64,000 nt of DNA from Lacinutrix neustonica (GCF_026625145.1 NZ_CP113088.1:248001-312000); one strand, 5' to 3'. Shown: positions 1 through 10,020, numbered from the stretch's first letter. Notes: a model not told the origin generated them from the sequence alone. Numbers and translations are program-made.

Positions 1-172
1 TCAAAAAGTAGGAGAAGAGGCCGTAGAGGTGATTATAGAAGCCATGGATAATGATGATCATCTTTTTTTAAATGAAAGTGCAGATTTGTTGTTTCATTAT
101 TTAATGTTATTACAAGCCAAAGGCTTTAAGCTCAATGATGTTGTAAACGTCTTGAAAGGACGGGAAAAATAA
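1..172 (+). CDS. hisIE: HisIE C-terminal part (phosphoribosyl-ATP pyrophosphatase), 5'-truncated by window edge
   Basis: Only the last 56 codons are visible, read from base 2 to a TAA at 170-172. They contain the HisE-type helical signature KVGEEAVEV followed by NESADLLFHYLMLL, the metal-binding and catalytic helices of the MazG-like phosphoribosyl-ATP pyrophosphohydrolase, which removes pyrophosphate from PR-ATP in histidine biosynthesis (cytoplasm). In Bacteroidota this domain is normally the C-terminal half of bifunctional HisIE, with the cyclohydrolase half upstream; that half lies outside the window, so the fusion is assumed. A hairpin terminator follows directly. Confidence 0.8.
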   Translation, partial: QKVGEEAVEVIIEAMDNDDHLFLNESADLLFHYLMLLQAKGFKLNDVVNVLKGREK

Positions 173-201
173 AAAAGCACCAGTGAATTTCTGATGCTTT
201 T
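173..201. terminator. Bidirectional Rho-independent terminator
   Basis: The arms AAAAGCA..CAG and CTG.TGCTTTT face each other around a 7-base loop, flanked by A and T runs on both sides. It lies between the converging ends of hisIE (+) and the 210-626 gene (-) and can serve both. Confidence 0.75.
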
Positions 202-209
202 AAAGGATT

Positions 210-626
210 TTAATTTAACCAGCCTTTTTTTGTGGCATATTTTGAAAAATATACTAGAGCAAAAGCGACGATAATTATTATAGGGGTCATAACATCAGCC
301 TTATTGAGACCAAAAACGATATAACTCATTTGTATTACTACGGCTATAGCTCCAATAAGTAATATGAGGTAAGCCCATTTTTTTTTCAGCAGTAACGCCA
401 TGCTGCCTAATGTTCCAGCGAATACAGCGATGGCAAATACAAAGGTGTACCAAGATGGTAAATTGGCATATATGTCTTGTTGCTCTTGTGGTAAATTCGC
501 CATTATTTCTGACGTCATGCTTATTTGAGCAAAAAAAGCACCTATACCTAAAATGTTCCAAACAAGAGCAACAACACTTACAATCCAAAACCACATTGGT
601 GGTTTAATTTTTGATAATTCTGTCAT
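210..626 (-). CDS. Small four-helix membrane protein, function unknown
   Basis: 138 residues with four predicted membrane helices at roughly residues 12-34, 59-80, 84-105 and 111-130. A polar loop of about 25 residues containing NLPQEQQ lies between helices 1 and 2. The C-terminus is basic (KYATKKGWLN). I do not recognise a catalytic motif. The protein resembles small conserved inner-membrane proteins that are common in flavobacteria, but I cannot name a family. It is transcribed alone, convergent with hisIE and divergent from truA. Confidence 0.7.
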   Translation of the reverse strand: MTELSKIKPPMWFWIVSVVALVWNILGIGAFFAQISMTSEIMANLPQEQQDIYANLPSWYTFVFAIAVFAGTLGSMALLLKKKWAYLILLIGAIAVVIQMSYIVFGLNKADVMTPIIIIVAFALVYFSKYATKKGWLN

Positions 627-720
627 AATTGAGTTTATAATTGGTTAATAAGAATACAATGTATAAAAATTTTGGCATATGTGGCTGAATAGATTATTTT
701 CGAAAATCCATTTTTAAACT

Positions 721-1500
721 ATGCAAAAAAAGTATTTTTACCTCATTACTATTCAATATCTAGGCTATCGTTTTCACGGCTGGCAAAAGCAACCGAGATG
801 TAAAAACCTTACATCTTATGGTAGATCGTACGTTTAATTTTATCTTAGAGGGCAAACGTTTTAAAAGTTTAGCCTCCGGCAGAACGGATGCTATGGTCTC
901 TGCTGAAGAAACCGCTATAGAGCTTTTTCTTTATGAACCGCTAGAAGATTTAGAGGCGTTTTTAAGTCTGTTTAATACCAATCTGCCTCAGGATATTCGT
1001 GCTTTGACAATAAAAGAAGTGGATGCCGATTTTAATATTATAAACAATCCAAAAGTAAAAGAGTATTTATATTTATTTGCTTTCGGGGAAAAATTTCATC
1101 CGTTTTGTGCACCTATATTGACAACTATCCTTGATGATTTGGATATTGACATGATGAAACAGGGGGCGAAACTATTTGAAGGGCAGCACTATTTAAAAAC
1201 ATATTGTTATAAACCATCAAATAATGGAATTTACAATCGCGAAATTTTAACCTGTGAAATTATAGAAAACACCATTTATACGGCAAATTTCTTTCCGAAG
1301 TGAGTTATCTTTTAAAAATTAGAGGTAAAGGTTTTATGAGAAATCAAATCCGTTTAATGATGGGGACATTAATAGATTTGGGTAAAGGGAAACTTACTTT
1401 AGCCCATATAAAACAATCCTTAGAACCTAACAATACGATTAGAATGGACTATATCGCTCCAGCTTCGGGTTTAATTTTAAAATCTGTAGACTTTGAGTAA
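721..1500 (+). CDS. truA: TruA-type tRNA pseudouridine synthase, interrupted by two motif-linked indels
   Basis: After removing one extra base in CCGAGA (793-798) and restoring one in CCGA (1295-1298), this reads as a 259-residue protein from ATG 721, the usual TruA length. Visible landmarks are the N-terminal RFHGWQKQP segment, the catalytic loop SGRTDAMVSA with its nucleophilic Asp (family consensus GRTDAGVHA, so two positions differ here), and the C-terminal GKGFMRNQIRLMMG motif. TruA isomerises uridines 38-40 of the tRNA anticodon stem. The substitutions in the active-site loop make it a slightly divergent TruA-like enzyme. The frame breaks are probably sequence errors, because everything on both sides is conserved. 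Confidence 0.85.
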
Positions 1501-1654
1501 TGCCTGTTAATTTATTTAACATAGACTTAAATTCGTTAACATAATTTAAGTTAATACGTTTAGGTATTTGTTAAAGGTGGTTAAACTATTTCTCGACAGT
1601 TCTGTTTAGTAGTAGTTTCGTAGTAGTTAAACAAAACCACTAAAGCAAACGACC

Positions 1655-2158
1655 ATGAGTTACTTAAATATACCGGACGAAAAACTAATTCCAGTTGTAG
1701 TTGAATTAAATGCACTACTGTCAAATTATAATGTTTACTATCAGAAATTGAGAAGTTTTCATTGGAACATTCTAGGAAAAAATTTTTTCGATCTACATGT
1801 TCAATTCGAAACCATGTATAATGATGCAAAGTTAAAAATCGACGAAATTGCAGAACGTATTTTAACCTTGAGACACCATCCCGTGAGTAATTTTAGTGAT
1901 TATTTAAAAATTTCTTCAATAAAAGAGGTGTCAGGCTTGATTACGGATCAGGAAATGATATTAGAGTTACTTAGTGATCATAAAAAAATACTTAAACAAA
2001 TGAGTAAAATCATAGAGAAAGCAAATGCCGCAGGAGATGAAGGCACCATAGATTTAATTGGGGCATATATTAGAGAGCTGGAAAAAACAAGCTGGATGCT
2101 TAACGCCTGGTCAAAAAACACCAATGATCAACTTAAAAGGGATGAAGTTAAAAGTTAA
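1655..2158 (+). CDS. dps: Dps family DNA-protecting ferritin-like protein
   Basis: 167 residues, the usual length for Dps. The ferroxidase-site pattern is present: SFHWNILGKNFFDLH in the first helix, then QFETMYNDAKLKIDEIAERI in the second, which supply the His, Asp and Glu ligands shared between subunits. Dps dodecamers oxidise and store iron with peroxide and protect DNA under oxidative or starvation stress. The 150-base upstream region carries a short direct repeat (GTAGTAG, around 1610-1626) but no convincing operator. Its neighbour downstream is a mechanosensitive channel, 57 bases away, so they may be co-transcribed as a stress pair (inference). Confidence 0.93.
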   Translation: MSYLNIPDEKLIPVVVELNALLSNYNVYYQKLRSFHWNILGKNFFDLHVQFETMYNDAKLKIDEIAERILTLRHHPVSNFSDYLKISSIKEVSGLITDQEMILELLSDHKKILKQMSKIIEKANAAGDEGTIDLIGAYIRELEKTSWMLNAWSKNTNDQLKRDEVKS

Positions 2159-2215
2159 TGCTTTTGAAGCAAAACAGATTTTTTAATAAAACTAAATTTA
2201 ATCTTCAAAATTATT

Positions 2216-3102
2216 ATGTCAGACGAATTCAGCAAAGCACTAGAGCTTTTATCAGAAAAATTAATAGGATGGCTTAATGCTTTTATAAAGAGCATACCCA
2301 ATCTTGTAATAGCAATGCTTGTATTAGTAGTGTTCTATTACATTTCAAGATATATTTCTCGTTTTGTTGGCAAATTGGTGTCAAAAAAAGTAAATCAAGA
2401 TTCTCTTGTAAACATCATTACAAAGATTTCTGCTGTTTTGGTAATAGCAGTTGGTTTATTTTTGGCTTTGGGTGTTTTAAACTTAAGCAAAACACTTGAA
2501 ACTTTAATAGGGGCTGCTGGAGTTTCACGGCTTGGTTATCGGTCTTGCTTTGCAAGGGACACTGAGTAACACGTTTGCAGGAGTCGTTTTAAGCTTTAGA
2601 AAAAGCATTGAGTTGGGACACTGGGTTGAAACGAACGGGTTTTACGGTGAAGTAGTAGAAATTAGTTTAAAAAATTTTGTGGTTAAAGAGGCCGATAATA
2701 ATATGGTTATGATTCCTAACAAATCAATACTTGAGAGCCCATTAAAAAATTATTCTTTAACTACAAGAATGAGAGTTATGCTAAGATGTGGTGTAGGCTA
2801 TGAATCAGATTTAGAACGTGTTAGGACTTTGTCTAAAGAAACCATATCACAAACATTTAATCATATTGAATCTCCGAGATGAAGTAGAATTTTATTACGA
2901 AGAGTTTGGCGGAAGTTCAATAAATTTTTTATGTAGATTTTGGATTGAGGGTAAAAGTGTCTTAGAACAAATTAAAGCCAAAAGCACCGCTATTATAGAG
3001 ATTAAAAAAGCTTTTGATAAAGAAAATATCAATATCCCATTCCCAATTAGGACCTTACAATTTGACAACCATTTAAGTTTATCTAAAACTATGGATGACT
3101 AA
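2216..3102 (+). CDS. mscS: Small-conductance mechanosensitive channel (MscS family), two motif-linked frame breaks
   Basis: Joined across TCACGG (2525-2530) and CCGAGA (2874-2879) this gives 294 residues, typical of a minimal MscS. Two N-terminal membrane helices (about 20-48 and 64-90) precede the pore helix TM3, whose Ala/Gly pattern GAAGV..GLVIGLALQGTL is diagnostic. The beta domain follows (IELGHWVETNGFYGEVVEI, then NNMVMIPNKSIL). MscS channels open on membrane tension and release solutes during hypo-osmotic shock. The extra base at 2527 lies inside the most conserved pore-lining helix, which argues strongly for a sequence error and not for true inactivation. Confidence 0.88.
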
Positions 3103-3160
3103 TACTAAGGTCTAATCCAGATTTTTAAATACAATTATTAACCATTAAAAAACTAAAACT

Positions 3161-3322
3161 ATGTTACGTTGGACTATTACATTTATTATTATTGCAATCA
3201 TTGCAGGAATTCTAGGATTTGGAGGAATTGCTGGTGGAGCAGCAAGCATTGCTAAAATCCTTTTCTTTATTTTTATTGTTCTTTTTATTCTATCTCTATT
3301 AAGAGGTGGGCTAAAGAAATAA
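3161..3322 (+). CDS. DUF1328-family small membrane protein
   Basis: A 53-residue protein with two hydrophobic helices separated by a Gly/Ala-rich turn ([20 protein letters not shown]). This is the signature of the DUF1328 (YtjA-like) family, which is almost always 50-60 residues long. The role is unknown; members are often found near stress genes, which fits the Dps, MscS and lipoprotein neighbours here. It starts at ATG 3161 in an A-rich leader. Confidence 0.8.
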   Translation: MLRWTITFIIIAIIAGILGFGGIAGGAASIAKILFFIFIVLFILSLLRGGLKK

Positions 3323-3438
3323 TAAATTAACATCTACTATAGTGATATATGAAACAAGGTTTATTTAGTTTAGAAGCAAAAATAATGCTCATATATTACT
3401 ATATTTAATGAATAATCAACCTTTAAAATTAAATTATT

Positions 3439-3570
3439 ATGAAAAAATTATCTTATTTATTTTTAGTACTATTTTCTCTTTCAACAGTGTTAACATCGTG
3501 TAGAGAGGAAAGCAAAGCAGAAGATGCTGTAGAAGACATGGCAGATGATATTGAAGATGCAGTAGATTAA
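3439..3570 (+). CDS. Very small acidic lipoprotein
   Basis: 43 residues: a Lys-containing signal peptide (MKKLSYLFLVLF), a lipobox-like LTSC with Cys near residue 21, then an acidic tail (AEDAVEDMADDIEDAVD) that could form a short amphipathic helix. Its clear signal peptide, good ATG and dedicated terminator make it likely to be real. Function unknown. Confidence 0.7.
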   Translation: MKKLSYLFLVLFSLSTVLTSCREESKAEDAVEDMADDIEDAVD

Positions 3571-3591
3571 AGAACCGTTTTTATTTATAAT

Positions 3592-3617
3592 AAAGTCTCG
3601 ATACCAATCGAGACTTT
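3592..3617 (+). terminator. Rho-independent terminator
   Basis: A perfect 11-bp stem (AAAGTCTCGAT / ATCGAGACTTT) with an ACCA loop and trailing T residues, 21 bases after the small lipoprotein stop. Confidence 0.85.
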
Positions 3618-3647
3618 TATATTTTCAGACTTCAAATAAAGTATATA

Positions 3648-4320
3648 ATGGGTGTAAAAACAGTTTTAAATTTTCTAGAAAAATTAAAAAATAATAATAA
3701 TCGTGAATGGTTTGCAGATAATAAGTCTGAATATGAAAGGGTCATGAAAGAAGTAAAGATCATAACTACCGATATTTACAAGCACCTACAACGTCATGAT
3801 GATTTGGAGAAAATGAAGCTGTTTAGAATTTATAGAGATGTTCGCTTTTCTAAAAACAAACAACCTTATAAAAATAATTTTGGCGTAGCCTTTCATAGAA
3901 CAAAACCCAGATTTAGAGGGGGGTATTATTTGCAAATTGAGCCGAGATAATAATTTTATGGCAGTTGGTTTTTGGAATCCGGAAAAAGAAGATTTATTGA
4001 GAATTAGAAAAGAGTTTGAAGTGGATGATAGTGAGATTCGAGATATCATAAATGATAACACATTACAATCGATTTGGGGGGATTTAGTTGGAGAAGAATT
4101 AAAAACGGCTCCAAAAGGTTTTGATAAAGCGCATAGTGCCATAGATTTAATACGACGAAAACAGTTTATTTTCGTTAAAAAACTCAGTAATAAAGACGTT
4201 ATAGCTCCTGGTTTTGCCGAAACCGTTAGTAATAATTTTAAAACCATACGTCCGTTTTTTAACTACATGAGTGCTGTTTTAACGACAGATCTTAATGGGG
4301 TTTCAACAATTAAAGATTAA
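3648..4320 (+). CDS. DUF2461 family protein (TIGR02453), one motif-linked frame break
   Basis: Removing one base from CCGAGA at 3942-3947 joins the two halves into 223 residues, the normal family size. Landmarks are NREWFADNKSEYE near the N-terminus, FRIYRDVRFSKNKQPYKNNF, and after the break FMAVGFWNPEKEDLLRIR and IDLIRRKQFIF. The family is widespread in Bacteroidota and has no established biochemical role. It starts 31 bases after the preceding terminator, so it has its own promoter. Confidence 0.85.
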
Positions 4321-4414
4321 AAGAGGTTGAGATATGCGCTGTTAATGATTGATAAAAGCGTTTTAATCTTTGTAAAATTAAAGTTTTGAGTCGTATTTGG
4401 ATCAGTCTCAAAAA

Positions 4415-4858
4415 TTAAATCACCTCAATAACAGTGTATTTATTGTCTTTAAATTCAAAGTTGTCTCCTTTAGTTTTTTGTTTCAAAAGTTGACCAATGG
4501 GAGATTGCAATGAAATCGCGTAATAACTTTCATCATCTAAATCTATTCTTCCTAAGCTTATAGAAATAAAAAAATGTAAGGTGTTAGTTTTCACTAAACT
4601 ACCCAACGCAACATGAGGAGATAGTAAATTAATTTTCACTTGCTTGAGATATTCATGAGTTTTTCTAGCTTCATTAAGATACCCTGTGTTTTTCTCTAAA
4701 TCATTCAGCAATTTACCGTTGCCACTGTCTTCATCATCGGCACTGCCTTGGTTACTCTCGATAGCGTCCTTGATTAATTCTATTTCATTTTTATAATCAG
4801 TAATGCGTAGTTCTACATGCGCATAACAGTATTGCAAAAGTTTTTGTTTAGTTGTCAT
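4415..4858 (-). CDS. GreA/GreB-like transcript cleavage factor family protein
   Basis: 147 residues: an N-terminal helical hairpin (about 1-75, with an acidic DDEDSGNGK turn) and a C-terminal FKBP-like domain ending in AISLQSPIGQLLKQKTKGD. That ending is the GreA/B C-terminal pattern (SPIGxALLGKxxGD) with the Gly-Lys region changed to LKQKTKG. Proteins of this kind in flavobacteria are often mislabelled as oxoacyl-ACP synthases. Whether it rescues backtracked RNA polymerase is inferred from the fold. It is downstream of the 4871-5290 gene in the same direction, 12 bases apart. Confidence 0.75.
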   Translation of the reverse strand: MTTKQKLLQYCYAHVELRITDYKNEIELIKDAIESNQGSADDEDSGNGKLLNDLEKNTGYLNEARKTHEYLKQVKINLLSPHVALGSLVKTNTLHFFISISLGRIDLDDESYYAISLQSPIGQLLKQKTKGDNFEFKDNKYTVIEVI

Positions 4859-4870
4859 TGATGCGTTTAA

Positions 4871-5290
4871 TTATACAGCCTTTAAAATGTCTGACGTTTC
4901 AAACAATTGTATATTGTTTTGTAGTCGTTGTTTAACAATAGTCATCATTCGCTTATTTAAAGCAGAAGAATTTTCAATATAGGTGAGGTATTCAACCGTG
5001 GTGAACTGACCAATCACCATACCTTTTAATGCGTTTCTAAATTTAATGTCTTTTTGTATGGCGTTTTCAATATAGTGGAGGCGTCTTTCTAAAGTGAGTT
5101 GATAAAATACATTTTTATGTTTCGCAATGTAGTTTTTAAAGACTTCAATTAACAAATCATTTTGTAATTTAATAATGGGTCTCAATGTCGTGTTTTGAAA
5201 ACGTTCTTCATGACTCATGTTATCCGTAATCCGTAGTGATGAAATTACAGGTCTTAAGGCTAATAATTGGTGATCTCTAGAGGTTATCAT
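4871..5290 (-). CDS. Conserved flavobacterial protein of unknown function
   Basis: 139 residues, soluble and mostly helical, containing FQNTTLRPIIKLQNDLLIEVF and ALKGMVIGQFT segments that I recognise as conserved in flavobacteria, where it is sometimes loosely called a glyoxalase although no glyoxalase fold motif is visible. It is the first gene of a two-gene operon with the GreA/B-like factor. Confidence 0.7.
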   Translation of the reverse strand: MITSRDHQLLALRPVISSLRITDNMSHEERFQNTTLRPIIKLQNDLLIEVFKNYIAKHKNVFYQLTLERRLHYIENAIQKDIKFRNALKGMVIGQFTTVEYLTYIENSSALNKRMMTIVKQRLQNNIQLFETSDILKAV

Positions 5291-5401
5291 AATTATAAGT
5301 TTATATAAAAATATTAATTAAGGACACACTGAATTTTGATTCGTATTTTTCTTGTTAACCGTGTTATGAACAATTATCTTTAACACTAAAATGATACCAA
5401 A

Positions 5402-6298
5402 ATGAAATTTGGAAGTGTTGAACATCCGAATTGGTAGATTTCACTCTACCACCGGACCATAAGGACACGCAGCGCGTATTAGGTTTAACAAAAGCAGTGG
5501 GTTTGCCGAGATATTTATGTGGGTTGCGCTAAATGGAATAGGGCAGATCTAAAAGGGTTTTATCCTAGAGGCACTAAAGACGAATTAGCGTATTATTCTA
5601 CGCAATTTAATGCGATAGAATTTAATGCTACATTTTACAGGATTTTTCCAGCAGAGCAGTTCGCGACATGGTACAATAAAACACCTCCAAATTTTAAGTT
5701 TTTCCCTAAATTAAATCAAGAAATTAGTCATTGGAAACGCTTGCAAGATACAGAAGTTATCGTGCAGAATTATTTGTATAACGCTTCTAATCTGAAAGAA
5801 AAATTAGGAACAGTATTCCTACAAATGCACAATAATTTTTCACCAAAAGATTTTGATAGAGTAGTTCATTTTGTTGAAAATTGGCCAAAAACCATTCCGT
5901 TGGCAGTAGAATTTAGACACACTAATTGGTATAATGATGAAAAAATTGCAGCAGATTTATATCAGCTGTTAGAAACAAATAATGTTTCGAATATCATTGT
6001 AGATTCAGCTGGAAGAAGAGATGTTATGCATATGCGTTTAACCAATAGCACGGCTTTTGTTAGGTATGTTGGTGCGAATCATGACAGCGATTATTCACGT
6101 CTTGATGATTGGGTGCTAAGGCTGAAACAATGGAAAACTCAAGGCATTAAAGAAATTGATTTTTTTATTCATCAAAATAAAGAGGTGGAGTCCCCATTAC
6201 TTTCTGCTTATTTTATAAAAAGACTTAATGCAGCATTGGGGTCTGAATTAACAATTCCCAATGATCATTTAAATAATACACAAAAAAACTTATTTTAA
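5402..6298 (+). CDS. DUF72 family protein, two motif-linked indels
   Basis: The correct start is ATG 5402 (MKFGSVEHP). Restoring a base at CCGA 5426-5429 and removing one from CCGAGA 5506-5511 gives 298 residues. Landmarks are VDFTLPPDHKDTQRVL, IYVGCAKWNRADLKGFYP, EFNATFYRIFPAEQF, FFPKLNQEISHWKRL and AVEFRHTNWY, all typical of the TIM-barrel-like DUF72 (YecE) family of unknown function. An intact CCGGAC lies between the two breaks, so not every copy of the motif is affected. The thioesterase gene follows three bases after the stop, suggesting an operon. Confidence 0.87.
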
Positions 6299-6301
6299 CA
6301 T

Positions 6302-6688
6302 ATGAGATTTCACACTAGAAAATGGGTAAAACCAGAAGATTTAAATCCAAACGGAACCTTGTTTGGTGGTAGACTATTAGCATGGATTGATGAGGAAGCA
6401 GCGCTGTATGCTGTTGTTCAACTTGAAAATGCACATGTAGTTACAAAATATATTGCAGAAATAGATTTTAAAAGTTCAGCCAAAACCGGAGACATTATAG
6501 AAATAGGTATCGAAGTGGTTAAATTTGGAACTGCCTCATTAACCTTACGTTGCGAAGTACGCAACATGATGACGCGGGAAGCCATTATTACCTTAGAGAA
6601 AATTGTGATGGTAAATTTAGATGCTAAAGGTAACGTCAAACCGCATGGCAAAACAGAAATAGAATACATTAAAAATAGGTTAAAATAA
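6302..6688 (+). CDS. Acyl-CoA thioesterase, hotdog fold (YciA/BFIT type)
   Basis: 128 residues with the hotdog-thioesterase signature NPNGTLFGGRLLAWIDEEAA, whose Asp is the catalytic acid, followed by VTKYIAEIDFKSSAKTGD. Enzymes of this group hydrolyse acyl-CoA thioesters in the cytoplasm. Chain-length preference cannot be read from sequence. It is translationally close to DUF72 (3-base gap). Confidence 0.88.
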   Translation: MRFHTRKWVKPEDLNPNGTLFGGRLLAWIDEEAALYAVVQLENAHVVTKYIAEIDFKSSAKTGDIIEIGIEVVKFGTASLTLRCEVRNMMTREAIITLEKIVMVNLDAKGNVKPHGKTEIEYIKNRLK

Positions 6689-6700
6689 TGGACTCGTTTT

Positions 6701-6997
6701 CTATAAACCTTTTTTCTCTGCCAGTGGTTTTAAATAGTTATGGTCCACATAGAAGGTTCCAAAAGGAATTAAAGATCCTAACAAGATGATGACAAATGTT
6801 TTAGCATTCCATTGATACGTTGCTCTTAAAAAAACAGCTAAAGCAATGTAGGCCACAAACAACAAGCCGTGAGGCATACCTAATAGTTTAACGAATGCAT
6901 CATCTCCGGAAGGCATGCGTTTGTAAAGTGCGGCTAACATTAATAAAAGATATGAAATACCTTCTAAAAAGGCGATAATTCTAAAAATTTTGAGCAT
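6701..6997 (-). CDS. DUF3817 family integral membrane protein
   Basis: 98 residues with three membrane helices and the DUF3817 pattern: an N-terminal FRIIAFLEGISYLLLML helix, a conserved KLLGMPHGLLFVAYIAL segment and FIPFGTFYVDH-like loop (here LIPFGTFYVDHNYL). The function is unknown; some members are labelled as YdzA. Convergent with the thioesterase gene, with only 12 bases between stops. Confidence 0.85.
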   Translation of the reverse strand: MLKIFRIIAFLEGISYLLLMLAALYKRMPSGDDAFVKLLGMPHGLLFVAYIALAVFLRATYQWNAKTFVIILLGSLIPFGTFYVDHNYLKPLAEKKGL

Positions 6998-7117
6998 GGT
7001 CTTTTCTTTATTACACTTTTCTGTAGATGCTGTAAACTTAATAAAAACTGTTAAGAAATAGAAAACAATTTCATTTTAATAATTACCTTTAAAGTTCAAT
7101 TTTAAGCAATATACCTT

Positions 7118-9940
7118 ATGCGTTTGTTAAAATCATCGATGATAATTTGTCTTTTACTTATAGCTTCATGTGCTTCTAAGTCTCATGAAACAACAGAAAA
7201 TGACTTCAAAATAAACTATACGAAATTCACCTTAGAAAACGGACTAGAGGTTATACTGCATGAAGATCATAGTGACCCTATTGTAGCAGTTGCCACGATG
7301 ATGCATGTGGGCTCAAATAGAGAAACCCTAGGGAAGACAGGTTTTGCTCATTTTTTTGAGCACATGAGTTTTAACGATAGTGAAAATGTTCCTGTAGGCG
7401 CGAATAGAAAGATGATTCCAGAATGGGGAGGCAGCCGTAATGGAGGCACATCTAATGACTATACCGTATATTATGAAGTGGTGCCTAAAGATGCTTTCGA
7501 AAAAATACTTTGGATAGATTCAGATCGTTTTGGATATATGATTAATACAGTTACAAAAGCCGCTTTAGAGCGTGAAAAGCAGGTGGTTAAAAACGAAAAA
7601 CGACAACGTGTCGATAATGCAGCTTACGGGTATACAGAAGAAATTAAGAGACAATACCTATATCGAGAAGGACATCCCTATAATTGGACGGTTATTGGTG
7701 CGTTGCCGGACTTACAGGCAGCAACGGTTGAAGATGTCAAGTCTTTTTATGCTAAATATTATGGTGCTAGTAATGCATCATTGGTGATAGCTGGCGATAT
7801 AGACATTGAAGAAACAAAAAAATTAGTCAAGAAATGGTTTGGTGAAATTCCTCGCGGACCACAAGTAGAAGAAATGCCGCCAATGCCAGTGGCTTTAAGC
7901 GAAACAAAATCGTTATACTTTGAAGATGGCTTTGCAAAACTCCCGGAGTTACGGATGACTTACCCAACCGTTGAAAACTATAATAAAGACAAATATGCCC
8001 TTCAAATACTAGGACAGTTGTTAAGCGAAAGTAAAAACGCCCCATTGTATAAAGTTATTGTTGAAGAAGAAAAATTAGCACCAAATGTAAGTTCCTATCA
8101 ATATAGTAGTGAGCTGGCTGGCGAATTTGTTTTTGTGGTACGAGCCAATGATAGCATAGATCTTGATACCGTAAAAGCGGCTATAGATAAGGGGTTAAAT
8201 CGTTTTGAATCAGAGGGTGTTAATGAAAAAGATTTAAAACGAATTAAAGCAGAATTGGAGACCAATTTATATCGTGATATGAGTACGGTTTTAAATAAAG
8301 CCTTTCAACTAGTAGAGGATAATGAGTTTAAAGGCGATCCAAGCTATATTACCCAAACCGCTAAACTCATGGAGGCTGTCACCACTCAAGATATCATGAT
8401 AGTCTACAACAAATATATTAAAGATAAAAATTATGTCATGACCAGCGTGGTCCCTCAAGGCCAACTAAATTTGGCCGTAGCCGAAGCGAATGAAGCTAAG
8501 GTATGGCTTGAAGAAGTAAAACAAGAGGTTGCCAATGAAGAGGTAAGTCAAGGCGCGGAGGCCGTATACAAAAAAACACCTTCCAAATATGATAGAAGCG
8601 AGCCTGAATTTGGTCAATTACCACTATTTAAATCTCCAATAGTTTGGACCAGTTCATTAAACAATGGATTGGAAATATATGGTATTGAAAATAACGAGGT
8701 GCCTTTAATACAATTCGATCTAACCATTCCAGGGGGACATTTACTCGATCCTAAAGATAAATCTGGTGTGGCTAATCTACTTAGTGATATGATGATGGAA
8801 GGGACTGCTAATAAAACACCGGCTGGATTAGAAGAGGCTATTGGTTTGTTAGGAGCAAATATATATACATACTCTACAAACGAAGATTTTCATATTACAG
8901 GGTCTTGTTTAGCTAAGAATTTTAAAGAAACCATGACCTTGGTAAACGAAATTATTTTGGAACCTCGTTGGGATGAGAAGGAGTTTGATAGACTTAAACA
9001 AGCACAAGCCACAAATATCAAAGGAAGAGAAGCGAATCCTAATGTTATAGCTTCTATGGTATATAACAAGTTGTTATATGGTGAGGAACATATTTTATCT
9101 ATTCCCAGCTCAGGAACACAGGAGACTACAAAAGATATCACACTGAAAGACCTCCGGAAATACTACCAAAACTTATCGCCTCAACAGGCAAAATTTCATA
9201 TTGCGGGAGCCATTTCGAAAAATAAGGCAAAAGAGGTTTTAGGGTCTCTAGAGAATTGGTCCGCGGAAGCCGCTACCATTCCTGAATTTCAAGTTCCGGA
9301 AAACCCAAAAGCAAATCTGCTATATTTTATTGATTTCCCTGGGGCGAAACAATCGGTTATTCAAATAGGAAAATTAGCATTAAACAGAACTCATGATTTT
9401 GCCAATAAGTTAAACTTTGCCAATGAGATTTTAGGCGGTGGCTCTAGTGGGAAACTCTTTCAAACGTTAAGAATAGAGAAAGGGTATACTTATGGAGCGT
9501 ATTCTGAGATTAGTGAGAGTAAGACAATAGCACCTTTTACAATTCGAACCAGCGTGAGAGCCAATGCCACTTTAAAATCCTTGGAAATCATTCAAAATAT
9601 GGTTACTAATTATGCTGAAGCGTTTTCAGATAAGGACGTTGAATTAACAAAAAATAAAATTTTAAAAGGGAATACTAGAGCCTATGAAAGTTTAGGGGCA
9701 CAATTACGGATGCTTCAGAATATCAGCAAATACAATTTGCCTACATCGTTTATGGAGGACAACCAAAAAGAGTTAATAGCCATGTCTTTAGACGATTATA
9801 AGAATGCGATAAATATGTTTTTAGATGAAAAGGGTATGATTTATGTAGTAGTGGGTGATAAAGACACTCAATTTGAAGAAATAAAGAAATTCGGAAAAGA
9901 AATTGTAGAGTTGGATATTTATGGAAATACAATAAATTAA
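7118..9940 (+). CDS. M16 family zinc peptidase lipoprotein, two-domain (pitrilysin/insulinase-like)
   Basis: 940 residues. A lipobox at the end of the signal peptide (LIASCASK, Cys at about residue 18) predicts a periplasmic-facing lipoprotein. The first half carries the inverted zinc motif HFFEH (about residue 83) and the downstream Glu segment EREKQVVKNEKRQR that supplies the third ligand. The second half repeats the M16 fold (VPLIQFDLTIPGGHLLDP, then GGGSSGKLFQTLRIEKGYTYGAYS) but has no HxxEH, so it is the non-catalytic half that closes the chamber. Such enzymes degrade peptides in the periplasm. This gene is intact although it contains several CCGGA copies, a useful contrast with its neighbours. 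Confidence 0.93.
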   Translation: MRLLKSSMIICLLLIASCASKSHETTENDFKINYTKFTLENGLEVILHEDHSDPIVAVATMMHVGSNRETLGKTGFAHFFEHMSFNDSENVPVGANRKMIPEWGGSRNGGTSNDYTVYYEVVPKDAFEKILWIDSDRFGYMINTVTKAALEREKQVVKNEKRQRVDNAAYGYTEEIKRQYLYREGHPYNWTVIGALPDLQAATVEDVKSFYAKYYGASNASLVIAGDIDIEETKKLVKKWFGEIPRGPQVEEMPPMPVALSETKSLYFEDGFAKLPELRMTYPTVENYNKDKYALQILGQLLSESKNAPLYKVIVEEEKLAPNVSSYQYSSELAGEFVFVVRANDSIDLDTVKAAIDKGLNRFESEGVNEKDLKRIKAELETNLYRDMSTVLNKAFQLVEDNEFKGDPSYITQTAKLMEAVTTQDIMIVYNKYIKDKNYVMTSVVPQGQLNLAVAEANEAKVWLEEVKQEVANEEVSQGAEAVYKKTPSKYDRSEPEFGQLPLFKSPIVWTSSLNNGLEIYGIENNEVPLIQFDLTIPGGHLLDPKDKSGVANLLSDMMMEGTANKTPAGLEEAIGLLGANIYTYSTNEDFHITGSCLAKNFKETMTLVNEIILEPRWDEKEFDRLKQAQATNIKGREANPNVIASMVYNKLLYGEEHILSIPSSGTQETTKDITLKDLRKYYQNLSPQQAKFHIAGAISKNKAKEVLGSLENWSAEAATIPEFQVPENPKANLLYFIDFPGAKQSVIQIGKLALNRTHDFANKLNFANEILGGGSSGKLFQTLRIEKGYTYGAYSEISESKTIAPFTIRTSVRANATLKSLEIIQNMVTNYAEAFSDKDVELTKNKILKGNTRAYESLGAQLRMLQNISKYNLPTSFMEDNQKELIAMSLDDYKNAINMFLDEKGMIYVVVGDKDTQFEEIKKFGKEIVELDIYGNTIN

Positions 9941-10020
9941 ATGGATTTGACTTTTGAAAATCAATGACTTAAGTGTATTTAAATTTACTATAAATTAACA
10001 TTAATTTATAGATATTGATT

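Noticed and set aside
301-594. Open frame opposite the membrane protein at 210-626
   Set aside because: A Cys/His-rich, low-complexity translation in the same strand shifted by one; a shadow of the real gene.
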